This document shows, piece by piece, positions 1-6,094 of a stretch of DNA of 15,962 nt. How positions within the stretch are numbered: position 1 is the first letter of the stretch; each line of letters opens with the position of its first letter. The notes below the pieces were generated by a model. That model saw only the letters and a list, made by a program, of their open reading frames with translations, did no database searches and was not told the DNA's origin. A program made the position numbers and the translations under genes. The stretch is from Porticoccaceae bacterium UBA4026 (GTDB lineage Bacteria; Pseudomonadota; Gammaproteobacteria; Pseudomonadales; Porticoccaceae): the NCBI GenBank assembly GCA_002382445.1, contig DGAQ01000073.1, forward strand, positions 293,591 through 309,552, read 5' to 3'.

Positions 1-13
1 GCTCTTCCGATCT
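1..13. other. Illumina adapter remnant at contig edge
   Basis: The first 13 bases, GCTCTTCCGATCT, are identical to the 3' end of the common Illumina TruSeq read-primer/adapter sequence. An exact match placed at the very first base is hard to explain except as untrimmed adapter. It is not genomic; the real sequence begins near base 14. It also implies that position 1 is the end of an assembled contig. Confidence 0.93.
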
Positions 14-65
14 TATTATGTACAGTTTTAGGTTTATATTTGCTCAGGCGAAGCGGTTAGATTGA

Positions 66-90
66 CAGGCGCATTCGTCAGCCTGGTTTT
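66..90. terminator. weak hairpin downstream of glpK
   Basis: CAGGC (66-70) can pair with GCCTG (81-85) around a 10-base loop, and GTTTT follows on the plus strand. It lies just past the 3' end of the minus-strand glpK gene. The T run is on the wrong side for glpK, so it would end a plus-strand transcript entering from the left or act as a modest 3' hairpin. The 5 bp stem is weak evidence. Confidence 0.22.
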
Positions 91-103
91 GCATCTGATC
101 CCT

Positions 104-1591
104 TTACTGAGTTAATACTCGCTTAACAGCTATGTCCCAGCCAGCTACTTTGCAATCTCTCTCTGCTTTGTTCATCTTCGGGCCAAAGGTTTTGTCGAGC
201 TGCCAACTCTGGGCGAAACCTTGTTGATCAGGCCACACACCAGCTCTGGATCCTGCTAACCAAGCAGCACCCAGGGCAGTGGTTTCTGAGATAACTGGGC
301 GATCTACTTGGGTTTGCAAAATATCTGCGAGGCACTGCATGGTCCAATCGCTGGCCACCATACCGCCATCGACTCTAAGCACCGTTTTCGCGAAGTCGCC
401 CCAATCGGCTTGCATCGCATTTAATAGATCTAGGGTTTGATAGCAGACGGATTCTAATGCAGCGCGCGAGATCTCAGCAGGCCCTGTTCCTCTGGTTAGC
501 CCGATAAGCGCGCCCCTTGCATCGGCATCCCACCAGGGGGCACCTAGGCCTGTAAAGGCGGGAATCATATAGACCTGCTGATTGTCATCTGCCTGTGCGG
601 CCAGTTCACCTGACTGTTGGGCAGATTCAATAATGCCCAGGCCGTCTCGTAGCCATTGCACTGCAGCGCCAGCAATAAAGATTGAACCTTCCAAGGCGTA
701 GGTGGTTTTATCCTCTAGCTGATAGGCGATCGTTGTTAGCAATCGATTGTTTGACGTTACCGCTGCCGCCCCCGTGTTTAGAAGCGCAAAACAGCCTGTG
801 CCGTAGGTGGATTTCATCATGCCTGGCTCAAAACAGGCTTGCCCTATAGTGGAGGCCTGTTGATCTCCCGCAATACCGTAAATTTTGATTGGCTTGCCAA
901 ATAGTTTTGTGCTGCCAAAGTCGTCTGCACTGTTTTTGACTGCTGGGAGTAACTGTCTTGGAATGTTAAAAAGCTCTAGAAGATCATCATCCCATTGCCC
1001 GCTGTGAATGTTATAAAGCAGGGTTCGAGATGCATTGGTTGCATCTGTGGCATGTGACTCACCCTCAGTTAGGTTCCACAGTAACCATGTATCTACAGTG
1101 CCAAAAGCTAATTCACCTCGCTCTGCTCTTCGCCTAGCACCGGGAACTTTGTCGAGAATCCAGGCAATTTTAGTCGCTGAGAAATAGGGGTCCAGAAGTA
1201 GGCCTGTTCTCTCGACAACCAAAGATTCATAATTTTGGCTCTTTAATTGACTGCATAGGGCTACTGTTCGCCGATCTTGCCAGACAATAGCGTTATAAAT
1301 AGGCAGGCCAGTTTGTCTATCCCATATTAGGGTTGTTTCTCGTTGGTTGGTAATGCCGATAGCCGCAATGTCTGATGATGTAATACCAGCCTTAGCCATC
1401 ACCTCTTGGCTGGTCTCTAGTGTAGTCCGCCAAATATCCATAGGATCGTGCTCAACCCACCCAGAATCAGGAAAATGCTGGCAAAATTCCTTTTGCGATT
1501 GCCCGCATAGACTAAAATCCTCATTGAAGAGTATGCTTCTCGACGATGTAGTTCCCTGATCCAGTGCGAGTATAAGATTGTTCATGGCCAT
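104..1591 (-). CDS. glpK: Glycerol kinase
   Basis: ATP-dependent phosphorylation of glycerol to sn-glycerol 3-phosphate, a cytoplasmic FGGY-family sugar kinase. At 495 residues it is full length (E. coli GlpK is about 500). Visible motifs are the N-terminal phosphate loop LDQGTTSSRS (residues 10-19), the glycerol-binding Arg84-Glu85 in GITNQRETT, Tyr136 in LLLDPYFSAT, the catalytic Asp243 in GIAGDQQA, the STYGTGCF loop, and the C-terminal DGG and ALGAAWLAG ATP-site segments. The start could be the first ATG or the one two codons in; neither has a strong Shine-Dalgarno. It lies 17 bases after the RDD gene, so the two are probably co-transcribed. No glpF, glpD or glpR is seen nearby. Two regulatory features of the E. 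coli enzyme look altered: the fructose-1,6-bisphosphate loop (Gly-Lys-Gly-Gly-Thr-Arg in E. coli) is replaced around residues 226-233 by a sequence without the GG-x-R pattern, and the C-terminal EIIA-Glc docking segment PGIETTERNY is not conserved. Confidence 0.96.
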   Translation of the reverse strand: MAMNNLILALDQGTTSSRSILFNEDFSLCGQSQKEFCQHFPDSGWVEHDPMDIWRTTLETSQEVMAKAGITSSDIAAIGITNQRETTLIWDRQTGLPIYNAIVWQDRRTVALCSQLKSQNYESLVVERTGLLLDPYFSATKIAWILDKVPGARRRAERGELAFGTVDTWLLWNLTEGESHATDATNASRTLLYNIHSGQWDDDLLELFNIPRQLLPAVKNSADDFGSTKLFGKPIKIYGIAGDQQASTIGQACFEPGMMKSTYGTGCFALLNTGAAAVTSNNRLLTTIAYQLEDKTTYALEGSIFIAGAAVQWLRDGLGIIESAQQSGELAAQADDNQQVYMIPAFTGLGAPWWDADARGALIGLTRGTGPAEISRAALESVCYQTLDLLNAMQADWGDFAKTVLRVDGGMVASDWTMQCLADILQTQVDRPVISETTALGAAWLAGSRAGVWPDQQGFAQSWQLDKTFGPKMNKAERDCKVAGWDIAVKRVLTQ

Positions 1592-1608
1592 AGACTTGCT
1601 GTCATCTG

Positions 1609-2076
1609 TTAGTTAGTTTTGGGCAATACTATTACTTCGGTCCCAGTATATCGATCATGGAGACATTGGTTTACGGGAGGCAGCAGGCACCATAAATAGC
1701 CGATACCTAAAAATGAGAGCGACAACGGGGCCGCTAAGCAGCGCTTCCAACATTGCGTAGGCGTTGCCAAAGCGCCATCGGGTTGCTGTAACCTTAGGCG
1801 CCATGCTTTCATGCCGAGGGTCTGACCTTGCTTGCGCCAGCAGATTACGTAATATGCGCTAAGAACAACGTACCACCCAGATAAAATAGCACATTTCAGT
1901 AAAAGCGAGGAATAGACCGCTGCCGCCTCATCTATGCCAGCGGTTATGGCCCTTAGAGTCAACAATACTGCTCCGTATCCGGCAGATATGGCGAGCAGTA
2001 AAAATGCGTCATAGACCATGCCTACGAGTCGCCTTAACAGATTTGCTGGGGGTGCCGTATGAATATTTTGGCTCAT
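1609..2076 (-). CDS. RDD family membrane protein
   Basis: A 155-residue inner-membrane protein with three likely membrane segments (about residues 18-46, 60-82 and 110-132). It has the RDD family hallmarks: the Arg-Arg-Leu-Val-Gly start with Tyr-Asp at the head of the first segment (RRLVGMVYDAFLL), the GQTLGMKAWRLRL motif in the middle cytoplasmic loop, and LHDRYTGTEVIVL at the C-terminus. Function is unknown for most of the family; some members have been linked to Na+/H+ transport, which cannot be inferred here. An AGAGG lies about 11 bases before the ATG. It is divergent from rlmB across a 111-base gap and is followed closely by glpK on the same strand, so it probably leads a two-gene transcript. 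I see no functional logic linking it to glycerol use. Confidence 0.88.
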   Translation of the reverse strand: MSQNIHTAPPANLLRRLVGMVYDAFLLLAISAGYGAVLLTLRAITAGIDEAAAVYSSLLLKCAILSGWYVVLSAYYVICWRKQGQTLGMKAWRLRLQQPDGALATPTQCWKRCLAAPLSLSFLGIGYLWCLLPPVNQCLHDRYTGTEVIVLPKTN

Positions 2077-2189
2077 GGCGAAAAAAACCTCTACTTGAAG
2101 CGTGCCGCTATTGGGGTTGAATTAACATAACAGAAGTGTGCCTAAAGCCAGTACAATGCGCAATCAGCGATTAGCAGATTAAATAAAGT

Positions 2190-2194
2190 GGAGG
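2190..2194 (+). promoter_or_regulatory. Shine-Dalgarno that sets the rlmB start at TTG 2200
   Basis: GGAGG at 2190-2194 lies 5 bases before TTG 2200. The upstream in-frame GTG at 2188 overlaps this ribosome binding site and has no site of its own. Starting at 2200 gives MDWIYGIHAVQ, which aligns with the E. coli RlmB N-terminus (MSEMIYGIHAVQ). Confidence 0.75.
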
Positions 2195-2199
2195 TCATT

Positions 2200-2943
2200 T
2201 TGGATTGGATTTATGGTATTCATGCGGTGCAGACAATGCTTAAGTCATCACCCCAGCGCGTTACCGAATTACATGTTCAGCAGGGCCGTAAAGATGATCG
2301 TCTTCAAAAGATACATAATCTAGCAGAGCAACATGGCATTGCTCTGCAGCTGACCTCTGTCAAGCGCTTAGACGCAAAAGCCGAAGGTCGCCATCAAGGA
2401 GTCATGGCACTCTGTCGTCCCGGTGAAACCTATGATGAGAGCTTTCTTATGCAATTGGCAGAAAAGCATGGAGCAAGCAGTTTGTTCCTGATGCTGGATG
2501 GAGTTACCGATCCCCACAACTTAGGGGCCTGCCTCCGCTCAGCTGATGGCGCTGGGGTTCATGCAGTTATCGTTCCCAAAGATAACTCTGTGGGGTTAAC
2601 GCCCGTCGTACAAAAAGTAGCCTGTGGTGCGGCCGAGACTGTACCTTTGATAACTGTCACCAATTTGACAAGGACTCTGGATAAATTACAACAGCTGGGC
2701 GCCTGGGTAGTCGGGACGGATGGAGAGGCTGATCAAACGATCTACGACCTAGACCTGACCGGGCCCACTGTCATTGTTATGGGTTCAGAGGGAGATGGGA
2801 TGCGGCAACTAACACGCAAGCAGTGTGATTTTCTGGCAAAATTACCCATGTCTGGAACGGTAGAAAGTTTAAATGTGTCAGTAGCGACCGGAATCTGTTT
2901 ATTTGAGGTGGTTCGCCAAAGGCAAAGTAAGTCGTCTAAGTAA
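2200..2943 (+). CDS. rlmB: 23S rRNA (guanosine-2'-O-)-methyltransferase RlmB
   Basis: SAM-dependent 2'-O-methylation of G2251 (E. coli numbering) in the peptidyl-transferase loop of 23S rRNA. The protein has a short L30e-like substrate-binding domain at the N-terminus (start YGIHAVQTML) and a C-terminal SPOUT trefoil-knot domain. The SPOUT motifs are clear: LDGVTDPHNLGACLRSADGA (motif 1, with the Asn and Arg), IVMGSEGDGMR (motif 2) and ESLNVSVATGICLFEVVRQR (motif 3). With the TTG start it is 247 residues, against 243 in E. coli. In E. coli rlmB follows rnr (RNase R); no rnr is present, and the gene is divergent from an RDD gene. A phosphatidyltransferase gene follows after 154 bases with no convincing terminator in between. 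Confidence 0.95.
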   Translation: MDWIYGIHAVQTMLKSSPQRVTELHVQQGRKDDRLQKIHNLAEQHGIALQLTSVKRLDAKAEGRHQGVMALCRPGETYDESFLMQLAEKHGASSLFLMLDGVTDPHNLGACLRSADGAGVHAVIVPKDNSVGLTPVVQKVACGAAETVPLITVTNLTRTLDKLQQLGAWVVGTDGEADQTIYDLDLTGPTVIVMGSEGDGMRQLTRKQCDFLAKLPMSGTVESLNVSVATGICLFEVVRQRQSKSSK

Positions 2944-3097
2944 GAGTGCAATATTTCCATAAAGAACATTTATAGGTTTGGAATCTGTGTCTTGAGGTAA
3001 AAAAATTCCGCTATTTGAAGTTGCATTGCAGAGTGAAAAGACGCTAATCTAAGGATCAAAGGGAATTGTCCCGCAAAGGGTTTAAAGTCTAGATTAG

Positions 3098-3691
3098 ATG
3101 GAACATATGAGTACAAAATTACTTTCAATAGCTAATATCCTTAGCTTTTTACGTTTGGGGTTAGTTCCTGTATTGGTATGGCTGGCAGCCTCTGGTGAGG
3201 ACGTACTATTTCTTTGGGTGCTGGGTATATCCTTGATTAGCGATGCGCTTGATGGCTATCTAGCTCGAAAGTTGAATCAGGCTAGTGAGCTGGGGGCTAA
3301 GTTGGACAGTTGGGGTGATGCTCTGACTTACGCTGCTATGATTTTAGGCCTATACCTTCTTTGGCCACGCATCTTTTCGGACCAATCAGCCTTTTTACTG
3401 ATGGCTGTATTGTCGTTTTTAGTGCCCTTGGCCGTGTCGGCAGTGAAGTTCGGTGAATATCCTAGTTATCATACCTTTGGGGCTAAAATTGCCGCTTTAT
3501 TGATAGCACCCGCCTATTATTTATTGATAATTATTGATGCAGATGTTTGGTTTAGAGTGGTTATTTTGTTGTATTTGCTAATGGCTATAGAGGAGATCAT
3601 AATTACCTATTTACTAAGGCATTCTAGGACCAATATCAGTTCTGCATGGACGCTGATTAAAGAGCTGCGAAATCATTCCAAAAGTGACTAA
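3098..3691 (+). CDS. CDP-alcohol phosphatidyltransferase family protein, substrate unassigned
   Basis: A 197-residue integral membrane enzyme that should transfer a phosphatidyl group from a CDP-lipid to an alcohol acceptor. The full family signature DxxDGxxARx8GxxxDxxxD is present: Asp49, Asp52-Gly53, Ala56-Arg57, Gly66, Asp70 and Asp74. About five to six hydrophobic segments surround it (residues 14-30, 35-48, 74-92, 99-115, 127-147, 149-168). It resembles PgsA in size, but the segment after the motif (DSWGDALTYAAM) lacks the DPxADK pattern of E. coli PgsA, so phosphatidylglycerophosphate synthase is not a safe call. A second family member, pssA, lies 10 kb away. The start is uncertain: ATG 3098 has no clear ribosome binding site, and ATG 3107 is an alternative. 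It is placed unusually, between rlmB and rpsF. Confidence 0.85.
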   Translation: MEHMSTKLLSIANILSFLRLGLVPVLVWLAASGEDVLFLWVLGISLISDALDGYLARKLNQASELGAKLDSWGDALTYAAMILGLYLLWPRIFSDQSAFLLMAVLSFLVPLAVSAVKFGEYPSYHTFGAKIAALLIAPAYYLLIIIDADVWFRVVILLYLLMAIEEIIITYLLRHSRTNISSAWTLIKELRNHSKSD

Positions 3692-3722
3692 CACATCAGC
3701 CAAAACGTTTAGTAATTCTGTG

Positions 3723-3751
3723 TTGCAAGTCTCGGATCAAATCACTACAAT
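3723..3751 (+). promoter_or_regulatory. Promoter of the rpsF operon
   Basis: TTGCAA (3723-3728) and TACAAT (3746-3751) are separated by exactly 17 bases. The -35 matches 4/6 and the -10 matches 5/6 of the sigma70 consensus. The sequence after the -10 is AGCGCGCC, a GC-rich discriminator of the kind found at stringently controlled ribosomal promoters. Expected transcription start is about 3758, giving a leader of about 95 bases before rpsF. Confidence 0.6.
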
Positions 3752-3794
3752 AGCGCGCCTTTAAAGCGTCGGATAATGTTGTTCGGCACTCCTT

Positions 3795-3830
3795 GCCTCA
3801 CCGTTTAGCTAAATAGCTTTAACGGGAGGC
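3795..3830 (+). promoter_or_regulatory. Hairpin leader of rpsF, candidate S6:S18 binding site
   Basis: The 36 bases fold into one long hairpin: GCCTC (3795-3799) with GAGGC (3826-3830), CCGTT (3801-3805) with AACGG (3821-3825), and AGCT (3807-3810) with AGCT (3815-3818) around an AAAT loop. A3800 is bulged, and T3806 and TT3819-3820 form an internal loop. It ends 11 bases before the rpsF Shine-Dalgarno. Many bacteria carry a leader before rpsF that binds the S6:S18 complex through a CCG element. A CCG lies here at 3801-3803, but my model pairs it, so correspondence with the published motif is unproven. Confidence 0.5.
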
Positions 3831-3852
3831 TTCCAACCCATGAGGAGCTACA

Positions 3853-4350
3853 ATGCGTCACTACGAAATCGTGTTTTTGGTCCATCCAGACCAAAGCGAG
3901 CAGGTCCCTGGTATGGTCGAGCGTTACACCGCGTCGGTCGTTGCAGGTAACGGTACTGTGCACAGAACTGAAGACTGGGGTCGCCGTCAACTGGCCTATC
4001 CCATCAATAAAATACACAAAGCTCATTATATTCTTATGAATGTAGAGTGCGGTCAAGACGTACTCGACGAGCTGAATTCAACTTTTCGCTATAACGATGC
4101 AGTGATTCGCAGCATGGTAATTCGTCGTAAGGACGCTGTGACAGGTGAATCACCGATCATGAAGTTAGAAAATTCGGAGCGTGCTGACAAAGAAGCACGA
4201 GAGCGCCGTAATGCAGCTAAGGCAGCAGCAGATAAAGCCAAAGCCGTTGCGGATGCCGCTGAAGAAGAGAAAGAATCAGATGTCGCTGAGGCAGTTGCCG
4301 AAGTTGAAGTTGAAGTCGAAGAGCAATCAGATGCGGATAAAGGAGAATAA
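3853..4350 (+). CDS. rpsF: 30S ribosomal protein bS6
   Basis: Small-subunit protein that binds 16S rRNA in the platform as a heterodimer with bS18. The N-terminal MRHYEIVFLVHPDQSEQV and the later DWGRRQLAYPI and KAHYILMNVEC segments are typical. The core fold ends near residue 100. The rest, to residue 165, is a long tail: an Ala/Lys/Arg-rich helix (about 110-137) and then an acidic end rich in Glu, Asp and Val with repeated Glu-Val pairs (coded by near-identical GAAGTT hexamers around 4300-4320). E. coli bS6 is about 131-135 residues and its C-terminus is extended with Glu by RimK; here an acidic tail is partly encoded. The start is set by GAGGAG (3842-3847), 5 bases before ATG. rpsR follows after 2 bases. 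Confidence 0.97.
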   Translation: MRHYEIVFLVHPDQSEQVPGMVERYTASVVAGNGTVHRTEDWGRRQLAYPINKIHKAHYILMNVECGQDVLDELNSTFRYNDAVIRSMVIRRKDAVTGESPIMKLENSERADKEARERRNAAKAAADKAKAVADAAEEEKESDVAEAVAEVEVEVEEQSDADKGE

Positions 4351-4352
4351 TC

Positions 4353-4580
4353 ATGGCTAAGTTTGTACGTCGTAGAAAATTTTGTCGTTTTACCGCTGAA
4401 GGCGCTACCGAGATTGATTACAAAGATTTAGATACTTTGAAAGGTTACGTCTCAGAGAGCGGTAAAATTGTTCCAAGTCGTATTACTGGAACTAAGGCTC
4501 GTTATCAGCGTGAGTTATCTGAGGCGATTAAGCGTTCGCGTTACATTGCTTTGCTTCCATACACTGACAGCCATAAGTAA
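4353..4580 (+). CDS. rpsR: 30S ribosomal protein bS18
   Basis: Partner of bS6 in the 30S platform. It is 75 residues, the same as E. coli, with the conserved RRRKFCRFTAEG start, ESGKIVPSRITGT centre and RYIALLPYTD end. It starts 2 bases after the rpsF stop with an AAGGAG-type ribosome binding site inside the end of rpsF, so the two proteins are made in tandem, as their heterodimer requires. priB, which lies between rpsF and rpsR in E. coli, is absent. Confidence 0.98.
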   Translation: MAKFVRRRKFCRFTAEGATEIDYKDLDTLKGYVSESGKIVPSRITGTKARYQRELSEAIKRSRYIALLPYTDSHK

Positions 4581-4597
4581 GCCAGAGGTTAACTGCT

Positions 4598-5455
4598 TTG
4601 CGCGCCCTAGCTGAGTTTATTATGCGTGGCCGGATGCAGGCCTGTTTGACCGCGTTGTTAGGTAGCTTTTTTCCCTTTGTTAGTCCGGCAACTATTGGTT
4701 TGGTCACCTTAACTAAAGGTAGCGCGGAAGGAGCATTAGTAGCCTTGTGGGCGTTACTGCCTTTAGTAGTTGGCTATTTTATTAGTGGGGCAACGCCATT
4801 TTTGACGATTGTCTCTGGCTTAGCCTTGGTTAATATGGTGGTGGTTGCGAACGTTCTTCGCCAGACTGTAACTTGGTCCGTCACGTTGAGTGGGGCAGTG
4901 ATAGCGGGGGGACTATTTGCGGGAGTCTCAGGTGTTTTATTTGGCGCTGATTTAGCGTCTGTAGTATTAGAAATAGATACTGTGTTTGAGAAGATGTCGC
5001 AGCAATTGGATCAGAGCATGGCTGCCCCGAGTGGTGCCATGATGCTGGCAATATCAGCATGGATGATTGCGCTGAGTACTATTGCTAGTTTGTTTGTGTC
5101 TAGGTGGTGGCAGGCAATACTTTACAACCCAGGTGGATTCCAACAAGAATTTCATGGGATAAGGTTAGAGTCTAAGTTAGGCCTGTCGCTGGCGGTATTG
5201 ATGGGTGCTGGGATGTTGTTGCCGGATGATTACAGATTCTGGGTGCAATTAGCCTCAATTCCGTTGCTGATAGCCGGATTAGCGCTGGTGCATTACGGGG
5301 TGAAGGTTAAAGCAAAGGGTCGGCAGTGGTTGGTCTTTGTTTATTTAGGGCTTATTTTTTATAGCCCCATTATTATGGTGCTGTTGGTACTGGTTGGATT
5401 GGCTGACAGCTTTATGAATTTAAGAACAAGGTTAGCGAGTGACACTTACCGTTAA
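4598..5455 (+). CDS. DUF2232-type membrane protein of the rpsR-rplI locus
   Basis: A 285-residue integral membrane protein with about eight hydrophobic segments (roughly residues 14-40, 46-62, 65-85, 93-117, 148-168, 193-208, 217-233, 243-268). The start MRALAEFIMRGRMQA, the RWWQAILYNPGGFQQEF segment after the fifth helix, and the end LADSFMNLRTR are what I recall of the DUF2232 (YybS-like) proteins that Pseudomonas and related bacteria encode between rpsR and rplI. Function is unknown. Translation probably starts at TTG 4598, because AGAGG (4584-4588) lies 9 bases upstream; an internal ATG eight codons later has no better site. It sits inside the ribosomal operon, 17 bases after rpsR and 35 before rplI, so it should be expressed with them. 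Confidence 0.85.
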   Translation: MRALAEFIMRGRMQACLTALLGSFFPFVSPATIGLVTLTKGSAEGALVALWALLPLVVGYFISGATPFLTIVSGLALVNMVVVANVLRQTVTWSVTLSGAVIAGGLFAGVSGVLFGADLASVVLEIDTVFEKMSQQLDQSMAAPSGAMMLAISAWMIALSTIASLFVSRWWQAILYNPGGFQQEFHGIRLESKLGLSLAVLMGAGMLLPDDYRFWVQLASIPLLIAGLALVHYGVKVKAKGRQWLVFVYLGLIFYSPIIMVLLVLVGLADSFMNLRTRLASDTYR

Positions 5456-5490
5456 CCTCGTTTGAATAGTGATATATAGAGGATATTAAA

Positions 5491-5940
5491 ATGCAAGTTA
5501 TTCTGCTTGAAAAGATTGGTAACATAGGCAACATTGGCGATAGAGCAAATGTTAAAGCAGGCTTTGGCCGTAACTACCTTATACCTCAGGGTAAAGCGGT
5601 TTTCGCTACTGACAAAAACATCGCTGAATTTGAACTGAGGCGAGCCGGGCTCGAAGCTCGGGCGGCGGATAAATTGGGCGAAGCTCAGATCCGTGCTGAT
5701 AAACTAAAAGCTGTTGGTGTTATTACCATCTCTGCTATCGCTGGTGATGAAGGTAAATTATTTGGTTCAGTCGGGGCTAGAGAGCTTGAAGAGGCTATTG
5801 TAGCTGCTGGTGGTGACGTAACTAAGAACGAAATAAGCTTGCCTGAAGGTCCTTTGCGTCACGTGGGCGAGTTTAATGTCGAGGTGCAATTACACGCAGA
5901 TATTACTGAAACAATGACTGTTGTTATTGAAGCGGCATAG
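5491..5940 (+). CDS. rplI: 50S ribosomal protein bL9
   Basis: Large-subunit protein at the base of the L1 stalk, with two globular domains joined by a long helix. It is 149 residues, matching E. coli. The N-domain signature runs from MQVILLEKIGNIG through GRNYLIPQGKAV (residues 25-38), the connecting helix is about residues 43-73, and the C-domain contains DEGKLFGSVGARE. AGAGGA (5478-5483) lies 7 bases before the ATG. It is the last gene of the operon and is followed 37 bases later by a strong terminator. Confidence 0.98.
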   Translation: MQVILLEKIGNIGNIGDRANVKAGFGRNYLIPQGKAVFATDKNIAEFELRRAGLEARAADKLGEAQIRADKLKAVGVITISAIAGDEGKLFGSVGARELEEAIVAAGGDVTKNEISLPEGPLRHVGEFNVEVQLHADITETMTVVIEAA

Positions 5941-5977
5941 TTTTAGCTCGTTAAAAACGTTTAAAGTTGTTGCGTAG

Positions 5978-6013
5978 CGGCACTGCCTCTGAATAAGATG
6001 CAGTGCCGTTTTT
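5978..6013 (+). terminator. Rho-independent terminator of the rpsF-rplI operon
   Basis: CGGCACTGC (5978-5986) pairs perfectly with GCAGTGCCG (6000-6008) around a 13-base loop, and TTTTT follows directly. An A-T and a G-T pair extend the stem at its base. This is a textbook intrinsic terminator that separates the ribosomal operon from dnaB. Confidence 0.93.
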
Positions 6014-6094
6014 GTTTGTCGGGTTTATTACTTATACTACCCTTACAGCAATCTACAAACTAACTATTGTCAGCATAGGTTAAATGTCTCTGGT

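Noticed and set aside
1347..1559. Plus-strand 70-codon frame inside glpK
   Set aside because: Complement shadow of a well-conserved part of glycerol kinase, with no ribosome site or family motif.
2152..2157. TACAAT as a -10 box for rlmB
   Set aside because: No acceptable -35 at 16-18 bases; the nearest good match, TTAACA at 2122, is 24 bases away.
3044..3097. Inverted repeat CTAATCTA / TAGATTAG before the phosphatidyltransferase gene
   Set aside because: 8 bp arms separated by 38 bases in an AT-rich gap; could be chance. No T run, no known operator pattern.
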